Assembly: GCA_037157565.1 (NCBI GenBank)
Contig: JAZHRO010000056.1
Coordinates: forward strand, 32,921,501-32,985,500
Source: Thalassia testudinum
Taxonomy: Eukaryota; Streptophyta; Magnoliopsida; Alismatales; Hydrocharitaceae
Reading direction: 5' to 3'
Length of the DNA: 64,000 nucleotides
Positions 33,361-44,960 of the stretch are shown in pieces; position 1 is the stretch's first letter, and every line of letters starts with the position of its first letter. A program made the translations under genes and the position numbers. The notes beneath the pieces are model-generated. The model had not been told where the DNA came from, made no database searches, and saw only the letters and a program-made list of their open reading frames with translations.

Positions 33361-36063
33361 TGTTGTCGATGATTTTGTGCGGGTTTAAAGGATGTCACGT
33401 TGTAGTATAACCGACAAAACGTCTAAACAAATATAAAGAATTTTATTACTCGAAGACCGGAGTATCCGAGGTCGAACACGGGGAGCAATCTCAGTACTTT
33501 GTAAAACCAAAGAATACAACTGTTTAAATGCAAATATAACTCATTCAAAGAGAATTTTAAAAAAGGATTTGGAAAAAAAAGTAGAATTGGACGTCTGATT
33601 TGTGTATCAGACATCTTAAATGTGATATCTCTTTCTCTCTTCTTCTTCGTGGCTCTTCTCCTTCCTTTGCTTTTCTGGTATCTTTCCTTTCTTCTTCTTC
33701 TTTTTCTTCTGATCTCTTTTGAAGTCTTCCCTTGTCTTCTTCTTCGTTCTTCTCTCTCTTCTACCTTGTCTTCCTTCTTCTTCTTCTCTGTGAAGAATTC
33801 TCCTTTCACTGCTACGTAGCCTCTTCTTTCTTCTCTTCCTGTTCTGCAACCACTAAGTGTTCGCTGCCTGGGACAGTTCTTCCTTCCTGCACACACCACA
33901 CAGTAGCAAAAACCTACCCTCGTCCCTCTACCCAAGCGTCTCTCTCTCTCTGAAGCAATGCACTCACGGACGCTCTCCCAGAGCCACACGGGTAGTCGGG
34001 TCGGGTTCGTACCCGGGACCAAGCGCACCGGCAAGTGGTGATGTGCGAGGAGTGCGTAGGTCTAGGTCGGGTCAGATCAGCCAGATCCGCGAGGTCAATC
34101 CGCGGATGAGGCGTGTGTGAGGGCAGTGAGGGACCTCACCCCTGTGCTTACGGAGGCAACCGGCTTAAAGCACAAATGCAATTTATAGCGTACCTGAGGG
34201 CTGTAATCCCACGATGTGGGACTAAAGGTTCTGCCCTGATTTCACGCGCGCCCGTAGACTCTCGTATGCAATTGCCCAAGCTGTTGACTCTGCTGGCGCT
34301 ACTGGCTGGCCTTGGTTGCTTCGCGACACTTGCGAGAATTTGCTGTACCTGCCGCCTGGGAAGCCTGACGCCTGCTGCTGCTCCAAGCTCCCTGCTGCTT
34401 CGGCTGTTAATGGCGGCTGGGGCTTACACCTGACATCCAACAGAATGGCCTATTGGCCCAATCAGAATAGCTGGAAACCTTCGCCGCAGCACGGCGAAGG
34501 CGGTGGGTGATGTTGCAGGTTGCCGGTCGGCCTAGGCATGCGTGCCTAGGTCAACCTGTGGCCGGAGATGGTGGGTTGGTCGGGGGGTGCTTATGGAGGT
34601 CTGGAGTGGCAGTGATGTGGTGGAATGGGTTCCTGGTTGTGAGGCGGAGCTCTCGAGGTGGTTGGCGAGCCGTGTGGAGTGGCGGAGTGGTGTGGGCGGC
34701 TCGCCAGAGTGAGGTCGGAGGCGAGGAAGATGGAGGCGGTTAGGTACTGTCGAGGGGTAATCAAGTAAAATAGTTGGGGTAAAAGAGAGAGGAGAGGATG
34801 GAGAACGTATCTGTGGTTGTTTGGAAGGAAGGAAGGCGGCGGAGAGGACGGCTCGTAACTGCCATCGTCGGGGAAGAAAGACCCTGATGGAGGAAGCGGC
34901 GACGAAGACGAGGTTAGAAGTGCGCGCGCGGGGTACAGCGCGACACGGGAGGAAGCGGCGGAGAGGACTCTGCTGCTGGTATGCCAGCAGAGCGACGAGA
35001 AGGAGGGGAGGAGGCCGCCGGAGCTTGTGGGTCGTTTGGCCGGAGATGGGAGAGGGAGGAATTTGGAAGGGATCTCCGTCAAAATCAAGCTTGCCCTCTG
35101 CGGCAGGGTCTGGGGTGTCTTTTATAGGTGCTGGCCGCACCTACCAGCCCGTGGAGACCGTGCAATTAGGTCTGCCGGCTCGCCGGAGTTGGAAGGAAGG
35201 TGGATACCCGAATCTCTCGTGCGTTCGCACGAGAGATTGGGTTCACACCAGCGATTGTAATTGGCTTTATAAGGAAGGGAATTCCTCAGAGAATCCTCCT
35301 TCCATTTCTTGGAGGGAATCTCTGAGGGATTAGAGAGCAATCTCTCTCGAAACTTCGCTGGAGCTTGGTTATGCCCTAGCAATGGCGGCAGGACCAGTTT
35401 GCAAAGGAAGCAAAGAACCTAGGGGGCTCTCTGCAAAGGTATTCAAAAGATAGGGACCAATTTGTGATTTGGGTGTACTAAATTGCAAAGTAGGTCAAGA
35501 TGACCTCTCCTTAGGTCCAAATTTTGGTATAAACCTAATTTGGACCTAAGGAATCCAATGGCAAAGTTGGAATTCAGGTTTGACCTCGTTTGACTGGACA
35601 TTTTGCGTAAAAACCCAAATTAGGTTAATTGAAGAGCTAGGACCCTAATCTAGGTCAAACTAGGTTCCAAAGGCCAAATTAAGTGTTCTAAACCCTAGAG
35701 GATGTTTTTCCATGATTTTTAGAGGGTTTACTTGCTTTTTATTCTGATCGGAACCTTGTTAATTTAAGCGGGTCTGTTTTAGGGTTACCGAGTGTCATTT
35801 AGTTCCTAGATTGCACATGAACCCATTTCTGATTAACTCAACCCACTTTTTATCTTATTTGGACCATTTGACCTATGTTTTGCTTCTGAGAAATCCCGTT
35901 TATGTACTGCAATGGTAAAATTGCAGTTTTAACCTTTATTTCATGTTTTCTTCTCAGAGCACTTGTTCTTTCAGTTAAGCCTTCTTCTAGGTTATGTAGG
36001 AGCTTTTATCTTCTTTATTGGGTCAAAATGAGCTATTTATGGCTCATGATGAGGCTCTCATCA
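33361..36063 (-). repeat. 3' LTR of D3
   Basis: It is 2703 bp, starts TGTTGTCGATG and ends CTCTCATCA beside the polypurine tract. TATAAAAG lies on the minus strand at 35119-35126. A perfect palindrome of 13-nt arms with a TT loop lies at 35211-35238. The U5-side stem-loop is at 33590-33615 and the CTCCCC box is reversed at 33466-33486. Pyrimidine-rich DNA (33619-33800) is the GAA-rich tract of the minus strand. Long frames at 34532-35333 on both strands are LTR sequence. Confidence 0.93.
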
Positions 36064-37652
36064 TACCCCCATGCCTAGCTTTTGCTAGTCCCTTAGCAAA
36101 ATTTTAAAGTTTTAACTTCCGTTCTAGACCCTGAATGTCTGTCAACAATGATAAGTGCTTCTCCTTTTCTTTTGTGATTAGGTGGGAATGCCGACAATAG
36201 GCCTAGAGGTATTCAAGTACCAACCAAAATCCAGACCTGTTCCGCTTTAGCCTCAGTCTTCTGTAAAGGTTTCTACGGCCCACAGAAACTAACCTAGGGT
36301 TTGTTGGACTCTGCGGTTAAAGCACCCGTGCTTGAGATATTTTTAGCCTAAGTTCAGTTTGCAGTGCATTTTTTGTAAGAGAGAGATAGAAGATTTATTT
36401 GTTTGGAGAGCTTTTCTCTCTCTTTTTTTTTATTTCTAGCTTCGAATTAGCTTCTCAACACTGTCTGTATCGGATTCCTCGTCCCCATCATCAATCCTCA
36501 AAGGTCCCTGGCTTTCGAGATTTCAAGATAATCCCGCCCATGGCAACCCCCAGAACCCTGGCTTTCGAGATTTTGAGATAATCCTGCCCATGGCGTTCCG
36601 TGGCCGAATCCAGACCCTGGCGATCGACATTTCGTGATAATGCCGCCCATGGTATCTGAACCAGCAGAGTGCTTACATGCCCCCGGTAGGATATTTAAAT
36701 ATCCTAAGAGACAAGCACCGAGGAGACGATATGTTGTTACGCATCTTCGAGGGGAATTTCCCGCCTCTCCCTGCTGGGAACTCGTCCGAATCAATTTGTG
36801 TTGATTGACCGTTCCTAATCTAGGTGACTTTTTCAGAACATTAAACGCTTTTCGCGTGATTTGGATGTTTATGCGCACTGACCCAGACTGTGTGTGAATT
36901 TGGGTGCTTAGGTTACCGAATCCCGCAAACCGGAGGTCAGTTAACGAGGCTGAATACTTCCTAAGCCTTAGACCTAATACTCAAGCTTCGCATTTTCCTC
37001 AACCTCTTGAGGATTATCCAGATTTTAACGGATACGTGAATTTTTAAGCTAAAGGTACTAGCCCAAAAGGCCTAAGACCAGCGTTCCCGCTAATCTCTTG
37101 TTATATCTCCGTAGCACTTTTCTTTTCTTTTTCTTGATTCGGTCTAGAACTTCAGTTAACCCCTTAATCTTTTACTAATGTCTATTTCTTTTCATTTTCA
37201 TTTTGTGCTCCTTTTTGTCATTTTTCCTTCTTTTCCTCCTCTCATTTGTATGACCCTGAATTGTTCCTCCCCACTATCAAGTCTCTCTTTTTCTTTTTTT
37301 TTATGTGAAACCCTTTCTTGATATGAATTTTTTGACATTTTGCACTTTCATACCCCCCCATGCCTAAGATTTGCAATGTCCCCATTGTAAATTAGGTGGG
37401 TTCGAATTCAGCTTAGTTCATGTATTAGGACAGGTGTGTGGTGAGTGAATGGGTCGAAGTGACTTGTTGCAAACGATTTCTAATCTCGGGTAGGTATACC
37501 TGAGGTGAAGTCGGCTGTTCTAATGGATGAACCCTAAAGTGCAATATGAGTTCCGCATAGAGATGTCAGAAACGGTTTCGGGTTTTTCAAAGAATGACGA
37601 GTTGCCTCCCGTTATGCGCTGAGTTTTACGCCATCGGCTGGGCGCAATGAGC
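36064..37652 (-). other. D3 polypurine tract and 3' untranslated region
   Basis: On the minus strand GCATGGGGGTA abuts the LTR (36064-36074). The rest has no sustained frame and no env-like ORF. Near the pol end, 37601-37632 holds the conserved post-stop box (minus strand GGCGTAAAACTCAGCGC, then GGGAGGCAAC). A tandem repeat lies at 36506-36655. Confidence 0.78.
36506..36655. repeat. Three imperfect tandem repeats in D3 3' region
   Basis: Three units of about 50-59 bp start at 36506, 36556 and 36615. Each has CCCTGG, a variant of TTTCGAGATTT, then GATAATCC or GATAATGC and the shared end GCCCATGG. Confidence 0.8.
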
Positions 37653-40600
37653 TCAAGAGGAATGGAGGGTAAAGGATGACTCAGCCAAATCTATATCGGT
37701 CATGTCAATGAACGGCTTGAGTCTCTGACCGTTCACGACAATGGGTTCAGAATCGTGGCTGAGTGGGCTGATTTAAATGGCTCCATTTCCGAAGATTTGT
37801 CGGACTAGGTAGGGTCCGACCCACTTGGATCTTAGCTTTCCTGGGAATAATTTGAGTCGGGCATCAAAGAGTAAAACTTTTTGACCAGGATGAAAGACCT
37901 TTCTAGAAATGTGTTTGTCGTGAAAAGCTTTAACCCGTTCTTTGTAAATTCTCGAGTTCTCATACGCGTCGTGGCGTAATTCCTCGATCTCGCTCATTTG
38001 AAGTCTTCTGTGGGTTCCAGCCTTAGAAAGGTCGAGATTACAGGTTCGTACTGCCCAATAGGCTTTATGCTCCAATTCGACGGGGAGGTGACATGCCTTC
38101 CCGTACACTAGTCTGAAGGGAGACATTCCTAATTGGGTCTTGTGGGCGGTCCTATAGGCCCACAATGCTTCTGGAAGCCGAGAAGACCAATCTTTTCTAT
38201 CAGGTCGAGCAGTAACCTGAAGGATCTTCTTGATCTCTCGGTTAGATAGCTCAGCTAGACCATTAGTTTGGGGGTGGTAAGGAGTAGAGATTCGGTGTGA
38301 CACCCCATATTTGGTCATTAGTGACCTGAACTGAGTGTTCGTAAAATGGGTCCCTCCGTCGGAAATTATAGCACGAGGAATCCCGAACCTTGAGAAAATG
38401 CTTTGATGGAGGAATTTTATAACGACTTTATGATTGTTGGTTCGGGTCGGAATGGCTTTTATCCACTTGGACACATAGTCAACTGCGAGTAAGATGTATT
38501 CGAAGCCATCCGAGGTCGGAAAGGGTCCCATGAAATCAATCCCCCAAATATCAAAAATTTCGCATACCAAGATCGGCTGTAGAGGCATCATGTCTCTATG
38601 GCTCATGTTGCCTAGAGTCTGGCAACGGGAACATGCCTTACAGTGATCGTATGCATCCTTGAAAATTGTGGGCCAGTAGAAGCCACACTGGAGGACTTTC
38701 GATGTGGTTTTATGTCCAGAAAAATGTCCACCGCATGCCTGGTCATGGCAGAATGAGAGTATGTCTTTGATTTCCACTTCCGTGACGCACCGTCGGATTA
38801 TCTGATCAGCACCAATGCGAAAAAGATACGGGTCTTCCCATAGGTAATACTTGGCATCGGAACGCAATTTGTCCTTTTTGGCCTTCGACCAATCGGGCGG
38901 AATCTGATGTGATGCCAGGTAATTAACTATATCGGCAAACCATGGAAGACTTGTACTGATAGTCAGGAGGTGCTCATCAGGGAAATGTTCTGTAATAGGT
39001 CCGGAAGGATCAATAATTTCAGAAGGAAGGCAGGACAAGTGATCAGCTACCACATTGTGCTTTCCCGCCTTGTCGTGGATCTCGAGGTCAAATTCTTGCA
39101 ATAGCAAGATCCAGCGGATTAGTCGAGGTTTCGCGTCCTTCTTGGCAAGGAGATGCCTTACAGCTGTGTGATCCGAGTATATGATAATACGGGAACCCAG
39201 AAGGTATGAGCTGAATTTTTCCAGGGCAAATACTACGGCCAGCAGCTCTTTCTCAGTAACCGTATAGTTACGCTGAGCCTCATCCAGTGTTTTACTGGCG
39301 TAGTAAATGACCACAGGTTTCCCATCAATTTTCTGCCCCAAAAGTGCTCCTACAGCGAAGTCAGATGCATCGCACATGATCTCAAAGGGTTGAGACCAAT
39401 CAGGGGACTGTAGGATTGGGGCTTGGGTGACTCGGTCACGTAGGATCTCAAATGCTTGAGTGCATTCCTTGGAAATTTCGAAAGGCACATCCTTGGAGAG
39501 AAGATTGGTCAGGGGGCGCGCGATTTTGGAGAAATCAGGGATGAATCGACAGTAGAAACCGACGTGCCCCAAAAAAGATCGGATGTCCTTAATCAAGCTA
39601 GGGATAGGGAGCTTGGAAATCAGGTTAACCTTAGCTCGATCCACTTGGATGCCTTTCTCTGAGATTAAATGTCCAAGGACAATTCCCTCAGGCACCATGA
39701 AATGGCTCTTTTCCCAGGAAAGAACCAAATTCACCTCAATGCACCGCCTGAGTATATGGACCAAGTGTTGGAGGCAATCGTCAAATGATTGTCCAAAAAC
39801 TGAAAAGTCATCCATGAAGACTTCCAGATAATCACCTACCATATCTGAGAATATGGCAAGCATGCACCGCTGAAAAGTTGCAGGTGCATTGTAGAGACCG
39901 AACGGCATCCTTCGGAACGCGTACGTCCCGAAGGGGCAGGTGAATGTGGTCTTTTCTTGGTCCTCTGGATGGATTGCCACCTGATTGTAACCGGAGTACC
40001 CGTCAAGAAAGCAGAAGAATCTATTTCCCACTAGTTTCTCGAGGATCTGATCAATAAACGGTAGTGGGAAATGATCCTTCTTCGTGGAGGAATTTAGTCT
40101 TCTGTAATCAATGCAGACTCTCCACGAATTAGCTATTCGGGTAGGAATGACTTCCCCGGTTTCAGTCGTGATGATGGTAAGTCCTGCCTTCTTAGGCACC
40201 ACTTGTGTTGGACTCACCCAACGACTGTCGGAGATCGGGTAGATGATCCCTGCATCTAACCACTTAATGACCTCCTTTTTCACGACCTCCTGTAGGTTAG
40301 GGTTTAGGCGTCTTTGCATTTCTCTTGAAGGTCGTGAGCCTTCTTCTGTGTAGATTCGATGTGTGCAGTATGAAGGGCTTATACTAGTCAAATCATCTAG
40401 AGTCCATCCAATGGCTCTACGATGTTGCTGGAGAACAGAAATCAAATGGAGTTCCTGGTTAGGTGTGAGTCGAGAATTGATAATCACAGGAAACGTCTGA
40501 TTTGAATCCAAAAAGACGTATTTTAGATGTTCGAGAAGGGGCTTGAGTTCCATGACAGGATTGTCAGCAGCAGCTGGTGGTTCGGGGTTTGTATCGGGAG

Positions 40601-41633
40601 CAATGGTAGGAGTCATAGGTGTGTCTAGATCATGTCCGCACTCCTCTGTTAACGGTTTTTGATTCTCTAGTGGTTGATCAGGAATAATCAGGTTGTCCTC
40701 TATATGCAGTTCATCAACCATGGCTTCGACATCACAAATTTCCTCTATAACCCCGCAATTAATCCCTTGATGGGCCTTGAAAATATCAATCTTCAGATTT
40801 TGATTCCCAAATTTTAATTCTATCTGGCCCTCTTCGCAGTTTATATTGGCCCTAGCAGTGGCCAAAAAGGGTCTCCCTAATATGATTGGTGTGTCCCTTG
40901 GGTTCTTAGGTGCATCCATGTCCAGTACTATGAAGTCCACTGGGAAATAAAAATTTCGTACCCTAACAATGACATCCTCGAGTATTCCTTTGGGTGACTT
41001 GATGGATCGATCGGCTAACTGCAATGTCACCTCAGTGGGTTTAAGTTCAGATTCTTCAAGGTGGTCAAGGAGGGATGTAGGTATTAAATTTATGGAGGCA
41101 CCTAGGTCTAGTAGGGCTCTATCAAGTTGGGTTTCACCAATTTTACAAGAAATCAAGGGAGTTCCTGGGTCTTTAGCCTTAGGTGGGAGTTTGCTCAAGA
41201 TGACAGAGCTGGCTTGCTCTGATAGTACGATTGGGTTCCCATCCTTGGTTCGTAGCTTACGTTTAGGTGTACATAAGTCTTTCAAGAACCTTGCGTAAGC
41301 CGGTATGTGGCGGATTGCATCCATCAACGAGATGTTTATCTGGACCTGTTCAAAGAGCTTGACCAGATCCTCCTCAGGAGCCACAGGTTTGGTTGTCCTT
41401 TTTCCTTTGGTCAAGCCCTCAGGAAATGGGATCCTAGCTAGTTCCTCTAGGATAGGTCCAGGTTCTTGATCTGGGATAGTAGTATCTTGGATGACTACCC
41501 TAGGGTCTTGGCGATTATCAGGCTTGGAGTGGTTCGGATAATGTGGGTCTTGTGTTGTTTTACCACTACGTGTTGTTACAGAGTTTAATCCGGCCTGATT
41601 TTGGTTTGGGTTAGGTAGGAGGGGTGGCTGCTG
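37653..41633 (-). CDS. pol: D3 pol: protease, reverse transcriptase, RNase H, integrase
   Basis: One open frame, in frame with gag across TAG 41634. Residue numbers count from codon 41414. Protease: LLDLGASIN (Asp at 103) and [12 protein letters not shown]. Reverse transcriptase: [23 protein letters not shown], and the catalytic FMDD at 533-536 (39807-39818). RNase [37 protein letters not shown] and ADHLS. Integrase: a zinc-binding part with [10 protein letters not shown] and CKACSRCQ, then catalytic Asp 960, Asp 1019 and Glu 1055, giving D-58-D-35-E spacing. The C-terminal [13 protein letters not shown] is present; no chromodomain. A TAA at 37773-37775 removes the last 40 or so codons, whose frame otherwise runs to 37653 ([11 protein letters not shown] visible). 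All catalytic residues I can check are present. Confidence 0.92.
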
Positions 41634-42226
41634 CTACAATCCTGCATAAGATGTTGAAGCCTCCATCCCGTTTGGTGATGGAGTAGTAGGGGCCTGATAA
41701 ATCAAATGTGCGTGGCCTGGATTCGAATTCATAACGCGCCTCTGGGTCGGTACGTTATTTGGGTTGGGTAGAGGTTGCGAAGGCAGGGTGCCAGGTTGGC
41801 GGGAATTTGCCATCTGGGCCAGTTGGTTGCGAACCTCTATGATCTCGTCCTTGTGCTGTTTTTGCATTGCCGCATTCGTCTTTTGAATGTCAGCCAGTGT
41901 TTGAAGGATAAGAGTCAGTTGATCCTGATTTTGCCCAAATTGGTAAGTGGGATTGGGCCGAAGCTGAGGCGGCTGATATGGACGAGGAGCTTGTGGACGG
42001 GGTTGATATGGTGGTTTTTGAGAATTTTCCGCCCACTGAAAGTTAGGATGATTTCGCCATCCAGGGTTGTAGGTATTGGAGTATGGGTCATTCTGGATGG
42101 CGTTGAGGTCCTCGCAGTTCTGAGGAACCTCAGGAAAGTCAGAATACGAGGGTTCAGAGTTCCCCCAACTCGAGTAGAAGGGATCGGAGGTCACTCCGGT
42201 CCGGGAGGTAGACGGGGGTGGATATG
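41634..42226 (-). pseudogene. gag: D3 gag, C-terminal part
   Basis: The frame continues from the N-terminal part across D4 without a shift. It contains YNPGWRNHPNFQW, a motif typical of this gag type, a QPRPQAPRPYQPPQ stretch, a coiled-coil-like LQTLADIQKTNAAMQKQ segment and the PSQPLPNPNN block. It ends at TAG 41634-41636, whose next codons are CAG CAG. The frame is open again at once on the pol side. No CCHC zinc knuckle is visible. Confidence 0.85.
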
Positions 42227-44955
42227 TGATGAGAACCTCATCATGAGCCATAACTAGCTCATTTTGACCTAATACAAAGGATAAAAGCTCCTATATAACT
42301 CAAGGAAAGGTTTAACTCAGAGAATTCTGAGTTTAAGGAGAAAACAAGTCATAAGGGGTAAAAATGCAATTTTACCAGTATAATCTGCATACAGGATAAT
42401 TCAGGGTCCAAACATAGGTCAAAGCAACCTAATAAGAATAAAAGTGGGATGAGATGATCTGGCAAGGGCTACAGCAATTCCAAGGAAATAAATGATAATC
42501 TGTAACCCTAAAACAAACCCACTTCAATTAACGAGGTTCAAGGCAAAGAAAAAATGGAATAAACCCTCTAAAATTCATAGAAAAATACTCTCTAGGGTTT
42601 AGAACCTTCAATTTGACCTTAGGAACCCATCTTGACCTACATTGAGAACCATACCCAATTAATAACTTAATTTGGGTTTTTGCGTAAATTGACCAGTCAA
42701 ACATGGTTTAATCTAGAAATAAAATTCACCATCAGATTCCTTAGGTCCTAATTAGTCATGTATAAAAACTTGAGCCTATGAAGAAACCTTCTTGACCAAC
42801 CTTACACTTTGGTCCTCATATATTTACTTTTTGGCCCTCAACTTTTGAACCCTCGCATTTTGGCCCCTAACTCACCTTCGTTCTTTGCGTTCAGGTCCTC
42901 CCTGCAAAACCTGCCAGCACCATGCTCCGGCGACCTTGCGCGGAGCATGGCGCCGCGCAGGGTGAGGGGGAGGGTCTGGCAAGTAAACCGGGGGTGCCCT
43001 GCGTCGTCAGCCGTCGCAGGGACACCCCCTGGTCGCTGTAACCCACCATACCGGCCGTACGAACGCACGGACGGTATGGATTTCCATCTCCGGCGTCCTC
43101 CGGCGAGGGAGACACGTCGTCACCCTCCGCCTTCCTCTCTGATTCGGTCCCTATAAATACCCCCGTCGCTCCACCGTTCTTCCTAGCTCAGTCCTGACGG
43201 AGAAAGACCCCCACTTCCTCTCTTCCCACTCCGACAGGAAGCCCTCCAGCTCCGGCGGCCTCCCCTCTTCCTCCTCGTTGCTCTGCCGCACTACCAGCTG
43301 CAGGGTTGCTCTCCCTCGCTCTTCCCGCGCCACGCCGCACCCAGCTGGCGCCTCTCCGGCCCTCTGGTCGCCGCCGCCCCTTCCCCCGAGCATCTTCTTC
43401 TCCGGCGACAGTCGATACGACTGTCGCCCGCTCCGGCCCCTCCTCGTCCTGCTAAGTAGGTAGAACTCCTCCTCTTCCTCCCCTCTTCCTTTTCCTCACT
43501 TTAAACATCTACTGTCGCCCTCGATTCCGACCAATCACCCCTCACCTTCTCCGCCTCCGGCCATCCTCCGGCGAGCCGCTCCCATCACTCCAGCATTCCA
43601 CACGGCTCGCCGACCTGCACATAATCTCCGCCTCCTCACCCTGATCCATTTCCGCCCCTCCACTTCCCCCAAATCACCCTCTGCAACTCCACCGAACAAA
43701 CCCATCTCCCGACCCACAGTCCGACCTAGGGCAGCCCTTAGGCTCCGCCCCGCCGCCTGCACACCCCCCGACCACCTTCGCCGTGCCACGGCGAAGGTCC
43801 TCCGCGTTTCTGATTGGGCCGAGAGGCCGTTTTTCTGTGGGCAGGTACCTGCGCTCGTCGCCGCCATTGTTGAAGCGAAGCAGCTTCTTCACCTGCTGCC
43901 CCAGGTGCGCCACACCCAGGTTACGCTCCCAGACAGTGCGAGGCGCCTTCGCGAAGTACCAGGCTGCAGTCGAGTCGAAGCTTTCGCGCGAAGCCCCCGC
44001 GCTTCGCCTCGACGGCCGCTGCTTCCTCCGCGCAGGCACCGAAATTGGGGTGGGACATTTAGTCCCACCTCGTAACCTTTCAAAGGAGAGCGCCCGCATA
44101 AAGGCAAAAAGTGCCTTATGCTCGTTGCCTCCTGAGCACGGGGTGAGGTCCCTCTCACTCACTCGCTCTCTCGACCCGATCTCGTCCGCGACCACGCCCC
44201 GCGGACCTGGCCCGACCCGACTTAGACTGACCTGCACTCCTCGCCCACCACGCACGCTGGTGGGCCTGGACCCGGGCGCGACCCGTACCCGGCTACCCGG
44301 CAGCTCTGGGAGAGCTATCCTATGAGCGGATTCTGTGAGAGAGAGACGCGGGGGAGGGTAGAGATAGGTTTTGCCCTCTGATCAAGCTGTGTAAGTGTGC
44401 AGGCACAGGTGAAGAAGAACCGTGGAAGAAGACGAAGGCTGAAGGAAGGAGGATCACCGAGTGGCACTGTAGCAGCGGCGGTTTAAGTCGTCTGATTGGA
44501 AAATCAGACGACGTCCTGAAGGCAAAGAAGGAGAAGGAAGGCGACGCAGAGGAGAACGCAGAGAGGCCAAGACAAGAACTGAAAGAAGAAGAAGAGCATG
44601 AAAAGAAGAAAGAAAGAAGAAGAAGAAGAACAGGACCGCAAGGGAGAAGAAAAAGAAAGAAACGAGCAGAAACAAGAACTGAAAGAAGAAGAAAAGCATC
44701 ACTACTGCTGCAGATAAAGCAGAAGAGCCAAAGAGAAAAGAAGAGAAGAAGAAAGAAGCCAACAAATTCTCTCTCTCTCTCTCTCTTTATTTTTTTTGTA
44801 CAAGAAACTTGTATCTCTAGAATACAACTTGCTCCCTGAGTTCGACCTCGGGAACTCTTTTATTTCCGAGTAACAAATTGTATTAAACTGGTAGTCACCT
44901 CTCTATACTATACTACGACGAAATAATAAAACTATAGAGGAAGGTAGCACCACCA
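42227..44955 (+). repeat. Solo LTR D4 inserted in D3 gag, TSD ATATG
   Basis: It begins TGATGAGAACCTCATCATGAG and ends ACCACCA, flanked by ATATG at 42222-42226 and 44956-44960. Deleting it with one ATATG keeps the gag frame intact. It is 2729 bp, with TATAAATA at 43152-43159, a palindrome upstream at 43046-43079, a stem-loop at 44487-44512, a GAA-rich tract (44402-44760) and the box from 44831. It lies opposite to its D3 host. GC-rich open frames (43674-44325) are LTR sequence. Confidence 0.94.
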
Positions 44956-44960
44956 ATATG

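Noticed and set aside
33423..34034. 203-codon minus-strand frame, repeated at 47153-47761
   Set aside because: It runs through the D3 LTR U5 end and the GAA tract; its duplication simply reflects the two LTRs.
34532..35333. Overlapping open frames of 165-202 codons on both strands in the D3 LTR
   Set aside because: They lie in GC-rich LTR sequence, overlap each other on opposite strands, lack recognisable domains, and are not kept as frames in D1 or D4.
43674..44325. Open frames of 180-193 codons in D4
   Set aside because: Same GC-rich LTR region; arginine/proline/serine-rich translation with no domain, and both strands open at once.
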